From NCBI GenBank assembly GCA_965644295.1, contig CBFFRP010000320.1:1-40155 (forward strand): a stretch of DNA of 40,155 bases, in the 5' to 3' direction. The notes below the pieces were generated by a model. It was given only the letters and a program-made list of their open reading frames with translations, ran no database searches and was not told the DNA's origin. Positions 9,407 to 21,000 of this stretch are shown piece by piece (positions within the stretch are counted from its first letter, which is position 1; the number at the start of each line of letters is the position of its first letter). The DNA is from Paraphysomonas bandaiensis (Eukaryota > Chrysophyceae). A program made the position numbers and the translations under genes.

Positions 9407-11311
9407 CCAACCTGTCAGGAGACAGCTGTGAGGTTGCAGACCTCTGAAGACTATGAGTCTGGGGTTGTGAGCGGGGCTCCTCCCACAACGCACGATGTGC
9501 GTGCTCAGGATGAGCAAGGTACGGGTTCTTATATACCTCGTCGACAGATTGAACTAGATGGTGATGGTCGGGTTCGACGCAAACGGCTGCAGCGGAGACT
9601 GGCAAACGCGTCGGTTTTAGGAGAGATTAATATGGTTGAAGTACCGGATGCGCATAATATTGATCTTAACCATGCAGAGACAGAAGATATCAAGATACCA
9701 AATTCATATGCCGAGGCAGAGAGATCTCCACAGTATCAACAATGGAGAAAAGCTCGGATGGTGGAGAAGACATCATTGCTGAAAAGACGTGTCTTGAAGA
9801 TAGTGAAAATTCCAAGCGGAGTGAAATTAGTTAGAGCGAAATATGTGCATACGGTGAAGCGAGACATACTAGGGAATATAGTAAAGTACAAGGCTCGGCT
9901 AGTGGCATTAGGAAATCTCCAAGAGAAGAAGGAGGAGGAGCCGTCCACTTTCGCTCCAGTGGTTAAGGGTATAACCATTAGACTAGTGTTAGCGATTGCG
10001 TTTATGTTACAGATGCATGTGCATCAATTAGATGTATCATCCGCATTTTGCTATGCAGATCTGGAGGATGACGTTTATATGGCACCTCCACCAGATGAGG
10101 AATTACTAGCTGGATGGTGTTTTCAACTAATCAAGGCATTGTATGGACTGCGATCTTCACCGCGACAGTGGAATAAACATATTGACAAGTTTATTAAATC
10201 ATTGCATTTTACTCCGTGTATTTTGGATACGTGTTTGTATATGCGATGGAGTAACGGAAAACTGCATTTATTATTGATATATGTTGATGATATCATAATT
10301 GCATCCGCTGATCTGACTTACTTGGAAAGCGTAAAGCGTAGGTTCTGTGAAACATTCGAGATGCATGATCTGGGAGTGTGTAAGCGATTTCTGAACATCA
10401 GGATAACCAGAGGAGAAAATTGGTATATGTTAGATCAATCTGAGTATGCTAAGAATATTATCAAGAAATTCAGCTCAGTTATGGGAAAGAGTAGTAAGAA
10501 TAAGGAGGCCCCACTACCTACTAATGTTCAGGATCTGTTGGCAGAGGAACGTGAACTTACGGAGGAGCAGAAGCAGTGGGTTGACTCATTTCCGTATCGG
10601 CAAATTATTGGAGCAGTGTTGTATCTAGCAATGCATACTAGACCTGATCTGGCTTATGCAGTGGGGTTATTGTCTCGATTTAGTAGTTGTCCGACATATG
10701 CATCGTGCAAACTGGCGATTCACTTATTGAAATATTTGCGTGGAACAATTGATGAGGGCATCAGATTCAGTGGGAGTGAGTTCGACTTACATGTGTTCAG
10801 TGATTCAGATTGGGCTGGTGATAGACTGACTCGGCGATCGACAACAGGATACATTGTGTTCTTATGTGCAGGCGCATTGGCCTGGCAGTCTAAACTACAG
10901 ACCACAGTTGCAACTTCGAGCATGGAATCTGAATATATGGCGGAGTATGCGGCTATGCAAGAACTGGTGTGGCTTCGGGGGGTGTTCAAGGAGCTCGGGC
11001 TCTTAGTTGCGAAGCCGACTCCATTCTTTATGGATAGCAAGAGTGCGAAAGATCTCTCCGAGAATCCTGTGTATCATAAGAGGTCGAAGCATATAGACAT
11101 CAAGTATCACTGGGTGAGAGAGCATGTAAATGGAAAATTTCCTACGGCAAAGTTGATTCATGTGTCGACGGATGATATGGCGGCTGATATTTTCACGAAG
11201 GCATTGTCAACGAAACTTTTCAGTCGTCATGAGAAAACTATTACCGGGGTTAAGAGAAGTGTGTCAACCAGAGTTGAGGAGCAGCAGAAGAAGCGACCCC
11301 GAAGAGGTTAA
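9404..11311 (+). CDS. Copia copy 1 reverse transcriptase-RNase H
   Basis: This frame is open from 9230 and ends with TAA at 11309-11311. It has no good ATG near its start, so expression as a fusion after a +1 shift is likely. It holds the copia reverse transcriptase: YKARLVALGN, QLDVSSAFCYADL, KALYGLRSSPRQW and the catalytic YVDD (10279-10290). RNase H follows, with FSDSDWAGD, STTGYIVFL, ATSSMESEYMA and SKHIDIKYHWVRE. All key residues seen are intact, unlike the gypsy element further right. The C-terminus is short and basic. Confidence 0.93.
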   Translation, partial: DPTCQETAVRLQTSEDYESGVVSGAPPTTHDVRAQDEQGTGSYIPRRQIELDGDGRVRRKRLQRRLANASVLGEINMVEVPDAHNIDLNHAETEDIKIPNSYAEAERSPQYQQWRKARMVEKTSLLKRRVLKIVKIPSGVKLVRAKYVHTVKRDILGNIVKYKARLVALGNLQEKKEEEPSTFAPVVKGITIRLVLAIAFMLQMHVHQLDVSSAFCYADLEDDVYMAPPPDEELLAGWCFQLIKALYGLRSSPRQWNKHIDKFIKSLHFTPCILDTCLYMRWSNGKLHLLLIYVDDIIIASADLTYLESVKRRFCETFEMHDLGVCKRFLNIRITRGENWYMLDQSEYAKNIIKKFSSVMGKSSKNKEAPLPTNVQDLLAEERELTEEQKQWVDSFPYRQIIGAVLYLAMHTRPDLAYAVGLLSRFSSCPTYASCKLAIHLLKYLRGTIDEGIRFSGSEFDLHVFSDSDWAGDRLTRRSTTGYIVFLCAGALAWQSKLQTTVATSSMESEYMAEYAAMQELVWLRGVFKELGLLVAKPTPFFMDSKSAKDLSENPVYHKRSKHIDIKYHWVREHVNGKFPTAKLIHVSTDDMAADIFTKALSTKLFSRHEKTITGVKRSVSTRVEEQQKKRPRRG

Positions 11312-11484
11312 AGGTGTGTTTTAGTGGGTGAGAATCCCACATAACTATATATCTAGTTGACTGCTAGTTATATATGTATCTTGATAAGATTTCACATCTA
11401 TTTTACCTATGAGACTAGTTTATAGCATGAAGATCACTGTACTCATTGTTGTTTCGTATCACTGCATTCTACATTGAGTGGGAG

Positions 11485-11777
11485 TATTAGAATATGGACT
11501 GTATCCTAGTATATTCAATGTGGTACTTGAAGACAATGTACGAGAATACAGTGAAGTATGGTGATGTGTAGATGCTGTTATGATATTGAGAAAACTGAAA
11601 TAGTTTGCTCTTTCAAGATATGTTTAGTAGCGAAAGGTCTACAGAAGTAGTGATTTATGCATGGCACAAAACGAGCTTGTGTTGTTTAACACAATTTGTG
11701 TAAACGATATTAATAAATCTATCTAGTCTAACAACTTAATCTCTCTTTGATCTAAGTAAAATGAGCATTTCCCAACA
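11485..11777 (+). repeat. 3' LTR of copia copy 1
   Basis: Matches 6322-6614 with no difference seen. It is preceded by a short purine run (GAGTGGGAG, 11476-11484) as polypurine tract and followed by TCGAT, the right target duplication. Confidence 0.93.
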
Positions 11778-11782
11778 TCGAT

Positions 11783-12283
11783 AACGTGTTTACGATATCT
11801 AACAATAAATTAGTGAAGAAAATCAGACAAATCAGGGCTAGGAAACAATATACAATATATTGAATTGCAATACATTGTACAATATATTGTAATTGTATTG
11901 TTGGGCTGTTTAAAATCTCCATCAATAGTATTGTTGGAACGCTCTCTAACAATAGTACTGCAATATACTGTTTCCTAGCCCTGACACAAACAATTATAGC
12001 TAAAAACACATATGCTGTACTACGTAGCGGTTATAGCAGTACCATGTGCACCACCCACACTCTATCGACTTGCTACAGAATAACACATGTGGTGTCTGAT
12101 TTGTAAAGTCGTTCACAGCTGATAGATTTTACTGAATGATGAGATAAAATATCATTGTTAGATTCATCGAAGGTTTCAACTTCTATACTAATAATTATTG
12201 GGATACATCCAAACGACCATCTTGCCGTTACATTAACATATACATGACCTCTAGGAACACTTAAAATACATTGAAAAAAAATC
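11783..12283. other. Intergenic region between copia copy 1 and the repeat-protein gene
   Basis: Apart from the MITE listed separately it shows nothing that looks coding. It is the 3' flank of the minus-strand Pro/Ser/Thr-repeat gene. Confidence 0.5.
11833..11983. mobile_element. hAT-like MITE, 151 bp
   Basis: Terminal inverted repeats begin CAGGGCTAGGAAACA on the left, with its complement TGTTTCCTAGCCCTG on the right; pairing continues a few bases further into AT-rich sequence. The flanking 8 bp are AGACAAAT (11825-11832) and ACACAAAC (11984-11991), six of eight alike. CAGGG ends with 8-bp duplications are typical of hAT elements. The interior is AT-rich, partly palindromic and non-coding. 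Confidence 0.65.
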
Positions 12284-15200
12284 TTATGACCCCTCACAAA
12301 ATGTCACTCGTTTCGTTCTATCAATGTTGACACTTCTTGAACTGATATCATTACTACTACGGCAAACAAATGCATTAGATTTACGCTGGATGGACGATGC
12401 TTCTTTACTTTCAAAACATGGAGATTCGAATGTTGATAGTCGTTTCTTTTGCTTTCTTAAAACTGAAGCGCGATGCAGGCTACCGGAAGTGGGGCTTATA
12501 TGAGAAATTCGGCGCTGAATTCGAAAATTCCTTATTTTGTTTTCCAACAATATATTCATGCGTTTAAGGCACTCCAACTGAAACATTGTGAATGCCGTGT
12601 CCGTCTCAACAAGATCACATATTCTGTAGTCATTGTCAACAATCGTCATGATGTCTGTCTTTGATATTATTCTATCATAGCTGGACAACGACAACACAAG
12701 AGTGTCATGTTTCATCAGTAAGTCCTTCGCCTCTGCCCTTGTCTTGATCACTTCTTCGACAGGGGCCATAATATCGTGTTTGTTTTTCACAAGTACTAAT
12801 TCTTCGAGGGATACGCGTGAATCTACACCATCCGTGAAATCCAAAGGTTGTGAGCATGTAGTTTCCTTCACGCATGGATACGTAGATCTACTGACACATT
12901 CAACATCATCCACACATATATCACTTAATTGTAGTGACTGACATTTCACAGTGTTATTAATACACTGTCGCTTAGTAGTGTAACACCGTATACACTTTCT
13001 GACAGAATAGAGACAACATACCATGCAGCATATACATAATATTGCAATTGTGGCAATTGCAACAGCTCGTCCACCGAAAACAGAATTGATTGTCGTTAAT
13101 GTGTGCACATGGAAAGCATTTATGCTGGTGTCTACTTTACTATCCATGGATGGACGAGAAGTCGGATAATTAATTGAGCGTAGGGATGTTGGCGATTCAG
13201 ATGTCGGGCGGGTGTAAGGGTGCGATGTAGGCAACTGCGAATACAAGGAAGGCTCACTGCTTTTATATATCGTTGGGCATAATGACCTAGAAATCCTGGG
13301 CGTTCCATGTCCTTCACTAGAAGGGTACTGTGTAGGTACGTAGGAGGCTTTCTCAGTGACTGAAATCTGACTCACAAGAGTAGGAACATATGAAGGGAAG
13401 ATATTGAAAAAAACGGTCGGATAAGTACTTGGATACACCGTTGGATTCATCGAAGGCGATGTAGAGGGATTCAACGTCGGAAAAGAAGATGATAGATAAG
13501 AAGTTGGGTTAGTTGTTGGATACAAAGATGGAGATACAGTCGGCTGCACAGACGGATCTGCACTTGGATACACCGTTGGATTCATCGAAGGCGATGTAGA
13601 GGGATTTAACGTCGGAAAAGAAGATGATGGATAAGAAGTTGGGTTAGTTGTTGGATACAAAGATGGAGGTACAGTCGGCTGCATAGACGGATCTGCACTT
13701 GGATACACCGTTGGATTCATCGAAGGCGATGTAGAGGGATTCAATGTCGGAAAAGAAGATGATGGATAAGAAGTTGGGTTAGTTGTTGGATACAAAGATG
13801 GAGATACAGTCGGCTGTATAGACGGATCTGCACTTGGATACACCGTTGGATTCATCGAAGGCGATGTAGAGGGATTTAACGTCGGAAAAGAAGATGATGG
13901 ATAAGAAGTTGGGTTAGTTGTTGGATACATGGAAGGAAGTACAGTCGGCTGCACAGACGGATCTGCACTTGGATACACCGTTGGACTCATCGAAGGCGAT
14001 GCAGAGGGATTTAACGTCGGAAAAGAAGATGACGGATAAGAAGTTGGGTTAGTTGTTGGATACAAAGATGGAGATACAGTCGGCTGTATAGACGGATCTG
14101 CACTTGGATACACCGTTGGATTCATCGAAGGCGATGTAGAGGGATTTAACGTCGGAAAAGAAGATGATGGATAAGAAGTTGGGTTAGTTGTTGGATACAA
14201 AGATGGAGGTACAGTCGGCTGCATAGACGGATCTGCACTTGGATACACCGTTGGATTCATCGAAGGCGATGTAGAGGGATTTAACGTCGGAAAAGAAGAT
14301 GATGGATAAGAAGTTGGGTTAGTTGTTGGATACATGGAAGGAAGTACAGTCGGCTGCACAGACGGATCTGCACTTGGATACACCGTTGGACTCATCGAAG
14401 GCGATGCAGAGGGATTTAACGTCGGAAAAGAAGATGACGGATAAGAAGTTGGGTTAGTTGTTGGATACAAAGATGGAGATACAGTCGGCTGTATAGACGG
14501 ATCTGCACTTGGATACACCGTTGGATTCATCGAAGGCGATGTAGAGGGATTTAACGTCGGAAAAGAAGATGATGGATAAGAAGTTGGGTTAGTTGTTGGA
14601 TACATGGAAGGAAGTACAGTCGGCTGCACAGACGGATCTGCACTTGGATACACCGTTGGACTCATCGAAGGCGATGCAGAGGGATTTAACGTCGGAAAAG
14701 AAGATGACGGATAAGAAGTTGGGTTAGTTGTTGGATACAAAGATGGAGATACAGTCGGCTGTATAGACGGATCTGCACTTGGATACACCGTTGGATTCAT
14801 CGAAGGCGATGTAGAGGGATTTAACGTCGGAAAAGAAGATGATGGATAAGAAGTTGGGTTAGTTGTTGGATACAAAGATGGAGGTACAGTCGGCTGCATA
14901 GACGGATCTGCACTTGGATACACCGTTGGATTCATCGAAGGCGATGTAGAGGGATTCAATGTCGGAAAAGAAGATGATGGATAAGAAGTTGGGTTAGTTG
15001 TTGGATACAAAGATGGAGATACAGTCGGCTGTATAGACGGATCTGCACTTGGATACACCGTTGGATTCATCGAAGGCGATGTAGAGAGATTTAACGTCGG
15101 AAAAGAAGATGATGGATAAGAAGTTGGGTTAGTTGTTGGATACATGAAAGGAAGTACAGTCGGCTGCACAGACGGATCTGCACTTGGATACACCGTTGGA

Positions 15201-17492
15201 CTCATCGAAGGCGATGCAGAGGGATTTAACGTCGGAAAAGAAGATGACGGATAAGAAGTTGGGTTAGTTGTTGGATACAAAGATGGAGGTACAGTCGGCT
15301 GTATAGACGGATCTGCACTTGGATACACCGTTGGATTCATCGAAGGCGATGTAGAGGGATTTAACGTCGGAAAAGAAGATGATGGATAAGAAGTTGGGTT
15401 AGTTGTTGGATACAAAGATGGAGATACAGTCGGCTGCACAGACGGATCTGCACTTGGATACACCGTTGGATTCATCGAAGGCGATGTAGAGGGATTTAAC
15501 GTCGGAAAAGAAGATGATGGATAAGAAGTTGGGTTAGTTGTTGGATACATGGAAGGAAGTACAGTCGGCTGCACAGACGGATCTGCACTTGGATACACCG
15601 TTGGATTCATCGAAGGCGATGTAGAGGGATTCGACGTCGGAAAAGAAGATGATGGATAAGAAGTTGGGTTAGTTGTTGGATACAAAGATGGAGATACAGT
15701 CGGCTGCACAGACGGATCTGCACTTGGATACACCGTTGGATTCATCGAAGGCGATGTAGAGGGATTCAATGTCGGAGATGAAGATGATGGAGAAGAAGTT
15801 GGGTTAGTTGTTGGATACAAAGATGGAGATACAGTCGGCTGCACAGACGGATCTGCACTTGAATACACCATTGGATTCATGGAAGGCGAGGTAGAGGGAT
15901 TACCTGTATATATCGACGATGACGAGTATGTAGAAAACACAGATGGATAACTACTCGAATACAAAAATGGTACCACAGATTGTTGAGTAAATTGTGGTTT
16001 CATCGAAGGCGAGGTAGAGGGATTCAACGTCGGAAAAGAAGATGATGGATAAGAAGTTGGGTTAGTTGTTGGATACAAAGATGGAGGTACAGTCGGCTGT
16101 ATAGACGGATCTGCACTTGGATACACCGTTGGATTCATCGAAGGCGATGTAGAGGGATTTAACGTCGGAAAAGAAGATGATGGGTAAGAAGTTGGGTTAG
16201 TTGTTGGATACAAAGATGGAGGTACAGTCGGCTGCACAGACTGATCTGCACTTGGATACACCGTTGGATTCATCGAAGGCGATGTAGAGGGATTTAACGT
16301 CGGAAAAGAAGATGATGGATAAGAAGTTGGGTTAGTTGTTGGATACAAAGATGGAGGTACAGTCGGCTGTATAGACGGATCTGCACTTGGATACACCGTT
16401 GGATTCATCGAAGGCGATGTAGAGGGATTTAACGTCGGAAAAGAAGATGATGGATAAGAAGTTGGGTTAGTTGTTTGATACAAAGATGGAGATACAGTCG
16501 GCTGCACAGACGGATCTGCACTTGGATACACCGTTGGATTCATCGAAGGCGAGGTAGAGGGTTTTAACGTCGGAAAAGAAGATGATGGATAAGAAGTTGG
16601 GTTAGTTGTTGGATACAAAGATGGAGGTACAGTCGGCTGCACAGACGGATCTGCACTTGGACACACCGTTGGATTCATCGAAGGCGAGGTAGAGGGATTT
16701 AACGTCGGAAAAGAAGATGATGGGTAAGAAGTTGGGTTAGTTGTTGGATACAAAGATGGAGGTACAGTCGGCTGCACAGACTGATCTGCACTTGGATACA
16801 CCGTTGGATTCATCGAAGGCGATGTAGAGGGATTTAACGTCGGAAAAGAAGATGATGGATAAGAAGTTGGGTTAGTTGTTGGATACAAAGATGGAGGTAC
16901 AGTCGGCTGTATAGACGGATCTGCACTTGGATACACCGTTGGATTCATCGAAGGCGATGTAGAGGGATTTAACGTCGGAAAAGAAGATGATGGATAAGAA
17001 GTTGGGTTAGTTGTTTGATACAAAGATGGAGATACAGTCGGCTGCACAGACGGATCTGCACTTGGATACACCGTTGGATTCATCGAAGGCGAGGTAGAGG
17101 GTTTTAACGTCGGAAAAGAAGATGATGGATAAGAAGTTGGGTTAGTTGTTGGATACAAAGATGGAGGTACAGTCGGCTGCACAGACGGATCTGCACTTGG
17201 ACACACCGTTGGATTCATCGAAGGCGAGGTAGAAGGAATGTGTGTGTAAATCGAAGGGAATGGTGTTGGTTTTATCGATGGCATTGGGTGATAGTGAGGC
17301 TCACGAGTCGGTAAAGACCGTCTGTTCGTTGTTGGCACTCTAGGAGCCACAGTCGGAGCATACGTGGGCACCCCCATCGTCTGACCTACAACACACAACA
17401 TGTGAGGGATAGTCTCGCTCTCTCATAGGGAAGATAATGCTACCTGACAGGACGATAGAGATGGCGCACATCCACAGCACTCTTATGTACAT
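12284..17492 (-). CDS. Secreted-stalk single-pass membrane protein with about 28 Pro/Ser/Thr repeats
   Basis: Exon 1 (17444-17492) encodes a signal peptide, MYIRVLWMCAISIVLS. A 58-nt intron joins it in phase to exon 2 (12284-17385), giving about 1716 aa. The ectodomain is a tandem array of a 45-aa unit with the pattern NPSTSPSMNPTVYPSADPS, then QPTV.PSLYPTTNPTSYPS and SSFPTL. These are PxxP-spaced, Ser/Thr-rich stretches expected to be extended and heavily O-glycosylated. Near the C-terminus lies one membrane span (AVAIATIAILCICCMVCCLY, about 13010-13070), followed by a basic Cys-containing stop and a cytoplasmic tail of about 240 aa with no domain I recognise, rich in Ser, Lys and Arg. Type I topology fits a cell-surface adhesin or wall-linked protein. 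Function beyond that is unknown. The ATG at 17401 is an alternative start but loses the signal peptide. Confidence 0.85.
13432..17236 (-). repeat. 135-bp coding tandem repeat array with higher-order structure
   Basis: About 28 units of 135 bp (45 codons). One divergent unit lies near 15895-16010. Higher-order copies are visible: blocks at about 16150-16690 and 16690-17230 repeat at 540 bp (four units), sharing rare variants such as a CAGACTGATCTGC change and a GTTTGATAC change. Variants with GGAAGGAAG and GATGCAGAG recur at 270- or 405-bp spacing in 13930-15210. This is the mark of unequal exchange. Confidence 0.95.
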
Positions 17493-18039
17493 GAGTCGCT
17501 CTCTTTCTTGTCTCTGCTTATGCTCTGCTCTGATTCATGCACAGTGTGCAGTAACGAATAAGTAGATCAGAGTAGATCGACCGGCCGTGGACAGTGAGGC
17601 AGATAGACCGGACAGTGAGGCAGATAGACCGGGCAGTGAGGCAGATAGACCGTGGACAGGTGAGGTGTGTGGTCCCTCTGTCCATGGTCTATCTCCGGCC
17701 CTCCTCATTGGCTGTGTATTCATACCTCTCACTTCTGTCTTCAGTATATTCGCATACTCTCACCACAGACGAAGTGAAGAGAGACCAGAGGCTACTCCTG
17801 CCCGATGGACTACAGCGGGAGTACAGGGGTGTATTTTTTTTTGCGGGTGAGATCTCAGAACTTTACAGCACAATCCGGGATACAGAGCCCCTCCTATAGC
17901 CTTGTATACGGTGTGTATACGCCGTGGATATTTCCTGGACTTGTCTTCGGGCTGCTAGATGTGACTGTATTCTTCACTCTCATGATCATAATCTCCGAAC
18001 TAACAGCGTTAAGATACACAGTAACTTAAGACAATTTAG
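17493..18039. promoter_or_regulatory. Divergent intergenic region with 21-bp repeats and a hairpin
   Basis: It lies between the starts of the minus-strand repeat-protein gene and the plus-strand U-box gene, so it should carry both promoters. It holds three 21-bp repeats (GACAGTGAGGCAGATAGACCG, shortened: GACAGTGAGG...GACCG) at 17590-17652. A 17-bp inverted repeat follows: AGATAGACCGTGGACAG at 17643-17659 pairs with 17678-17694 with one mismatch. Frames crossing this stretch show no family motifs, so I do not call them genes. Confidence 0.5.
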
Positions 18040-21000
18040 ATGGACAGAAGCGGAGAGTTAAGAAATGCTCACTTTTACTGCCCTATCACTGTGAGTAAGA
18101 GAGCTTTCACCCCTATGTGTAATATCTGTTGTTGTCTGTGCGCAGGATGAGGTGATGGTGGATCCTGTTGTTGACCCAGAGGGAAATTCCTATGAGCGGG
18201 CAGCTATTGAGAACTGGTTAGTTCATAATAATACTTCGCCCATTACTCGTGCTCCTCTGACGGCGTCTCAACTCGTGCCGAATAGATCTCTCAAGAAAGC
18301 TAGTGAGTATTGACTGTGTGTTCCTACACATGTATTCGGATATATCTGTTGAACTATGTTTCAGTTGAAGATGAAATTGCAAATGGTATGGGAGTCAGTG
18401 ATACACCTAGACAAAATGTGAGCACAACAACAGCAGAGTTCAGCCCTGCTACAACTGTTTCTCTCAATGAACCAAACGTGACTATGACAATCGGTAGGTT
18501 TGTTGACTCATTTACACAAATTATCTACATAGCACTTATTCAGTATATATGATGCACAAATGAATTTGGGCACATATGGGTTTATATTGATACTAATAAG
18601 GTTCGTGCAGGCAACTTGTCAGAATGCTCTGAACCAGGCATGTCCACTGTTGATATTCTCGTGTCTGTTCACACACCTGACACTGATGTACGTCAACCAA
18701 TTGACGTTGTATGTGTTGTGGATGTATCTGGATCCATGGGTTCACCAGCATCTACCCAAGGAAGTGAGTCCAGCGGTTTATCGCTACTGGATATCGTCAA
18801 ACATGCCCTTAAAACTATAATCAATACTCTCGGAGAAAAGGATAGGCTCTCATTGGTGTCATACTCTAACACGGCAACTGTCGTATTTGGGCTCACCCCA
18901 ATCACCACTGCAGGTAGAATAGTTTTCATAAATTATGACTATTGTAGACTAGAATTACTATTACAGTGATGTCCTATAAGCAACCTACATTTCTGTTGTG
19001 ACCTTCTGACATATACTTGCGGTTTGTTACAATAGGCAAATCTCGTGCTCTGAAGTTGGTTGATGAATTAAAACCTGATGGGCTGACTAATTTATGGGAT
19101 GGACTTGTGAAGGGTTTAGATATTTTATCCGAGTCTCAAGTGAGCACAACTGTACGACGAAACTCGACTATACTGCTGCTTACGGATGGTACGTCGTCGT
19201 AGATGTGGTGTGTACATGGCGTCCTATTCTTCGATATGTGTGAAGCTTATTGTCGTACACACAGGTGTGCCAAATATTGAGCCCCCTAGAGGTCACATCC
19301 CGATGCTCCGTCGCTACAAAGATAAATATAACGGACTTTTTCCTTGTACCATAAGTACTTTCGGATTTGGTATGATTGTAAATATATATAGTTAGTATTA
19401 TACTTACATTGTCTATATAGGATATAACCTTCAAAGGTAACCGAATGATGACTTGTTCAAAGTATTGAAAATATTATACGATTCTTGTTGATTGATGAAA
19501 ATTCACTCTAACGTCGTGCTTATTAGCGCATTGCTTCGCGATATCGCTTTGGAGGGCGGGGGTATGTACGCATTTATCCCTGATAGCGGATTTGTGGGTA
19601 CCGCCTTTGTCAACGCATTGTCGAATCAGATAGTGGCATTAGGATCACAGACAACTCTGGCATTAGAGTGGCAGAATGGAGCGAGGTATTGATCTCCATC
19701 AATACGTAGCCGTTTTTTATTTGGTGTAGCTGCTCTCCGTCTGTGATATTAACTTGCTTCACAACTTTTTCTTTCTCTGACATCTTCTTTGCCCAGGCTT
19801 CAAAGTAATTCAGATCTTGTAGGAAATCCTTTAGCAACTGTGTCGTCATGGGGGGTGTTATTTGATATTGGCAATCTATACTATGGTCAGCGGAGAGATT
19901 TTGTAGTAAAGTATACTCCACTAGCGTTGTTTACTGTTGCTAATATGGTTATTTATTCAGACTTTCTATTCCCACCCCCAGTGGATTAAATTATACGAAT
20001 TTGGTATATGTCGTAGCCAGTATGAAATACACGCCATTTCAGCAGGCAGAGGGTCATTCTTCTGGTATTGCATCTGGCGAAACTCCGAGACAGGTTTCCT
20101 TCTTCTGCATTGTATATTTTGGGTGATATATGAGTATAGATGCAAATCGATTGCGACATATTTACTCAGTCGGATGACGAGATAAAGTACTTGGATGTTC
20201 AGTCATTTAGACTTCAGTTGGTGGACTGCATTACAAAATGTCTGTCAGATGGCATCGCAAGTGACTCTCCTGCTAGTAGCCAGTTAGCCTGCAGAATGAG
20301 AAATTGGTTGAATGATAACCCTAAATTGAAAGACTCCGACGATTCAACAGTCCGATATCACGACATGGTGACTGGAATTCTAAACGACCTTACGGGACAA
20401 GTGACTGAGGCTGTTTCTCAAGAACGCTACTTTGACAAATGGGGGAAACACTACTTGCCATCTCTTCGTCGCGCACATGAAATTCAACAATGCAATAACT
20501 TCAAGGTGTCAAACACTTATAACTACATTGATGCTGAATACTTGTACTGCATTATACGTCGAATCCGTATGAATATATTTGTTTCACCCTTTTACCTACC
20601 CATATGAAAAAATGTCACACTGTGTTTGCGTATATAAATTCTTCTTTAGGATCCTGGAATTCAATATTACGGCGGGTCACTATTTAGATCTGTACGAGAT
20701 TTTGCAGATGATGTATTCTGTTCTCTTCCACCGCCTACTCCTTCTACTCCTACTGCTACTGCTCCTGCAGCGAAATCTACTTCCCGCTTTAGAAGTTGTG
20801 GAAGTGCATATCAACCTGCTGCATCTACAGGTGTATTCAGTATGCGTTCGTTTCATAACTCATCCACGCCATGTTTTCATGGATCGAATATAGTTCGACT
20901 TGCTAATGGTTCTATAAAGCCAGTTAGAGATATTGTCTGTGGAGATGTCGTCCTCTCCGATTGTGGAAAATGCTCTGCTCCCATCGAGTGTGTGTTGAAA

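Larger units (their letters stand above)
6322..11777 (+). mobile_element. Complete Ty1/copia LTR retrotransposon (copy 1)
   Basis: Two 293-bp LTRs (6322-6614 and 11485-11777) look identical by eye, and the element is flanked by the 5-bp duplication TCGAT (6317-6321, 11778-11782). The order gag, protease, integrase, reverse transcriptase, RNase H is the copia order. LTR identity and long open frames point to recent insertion. A related, decayed copy lies at 28881-33356. The element sits in the gap between the MATE gene and the Pro/Ser/Thr-repeat gene and breaks neither. Confidence 0.95.

Noticed and set aside
13432-17236. Regular 135-bp repeats that might suggest a CRISPR or satellite array
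   Set aside because: The repeats abut without unique spacers, stay in frame and encode one protein, and the window is eukaryotic. It is a coding tandem repeat.
17587-18029. Several overlapping plus-strand frames upstream of the U-box gene
   Set aside because: They are repeat-driven or lack any motif, overlap one another, and the U-box gene has a good ATG at 18040 with a proper first intron.
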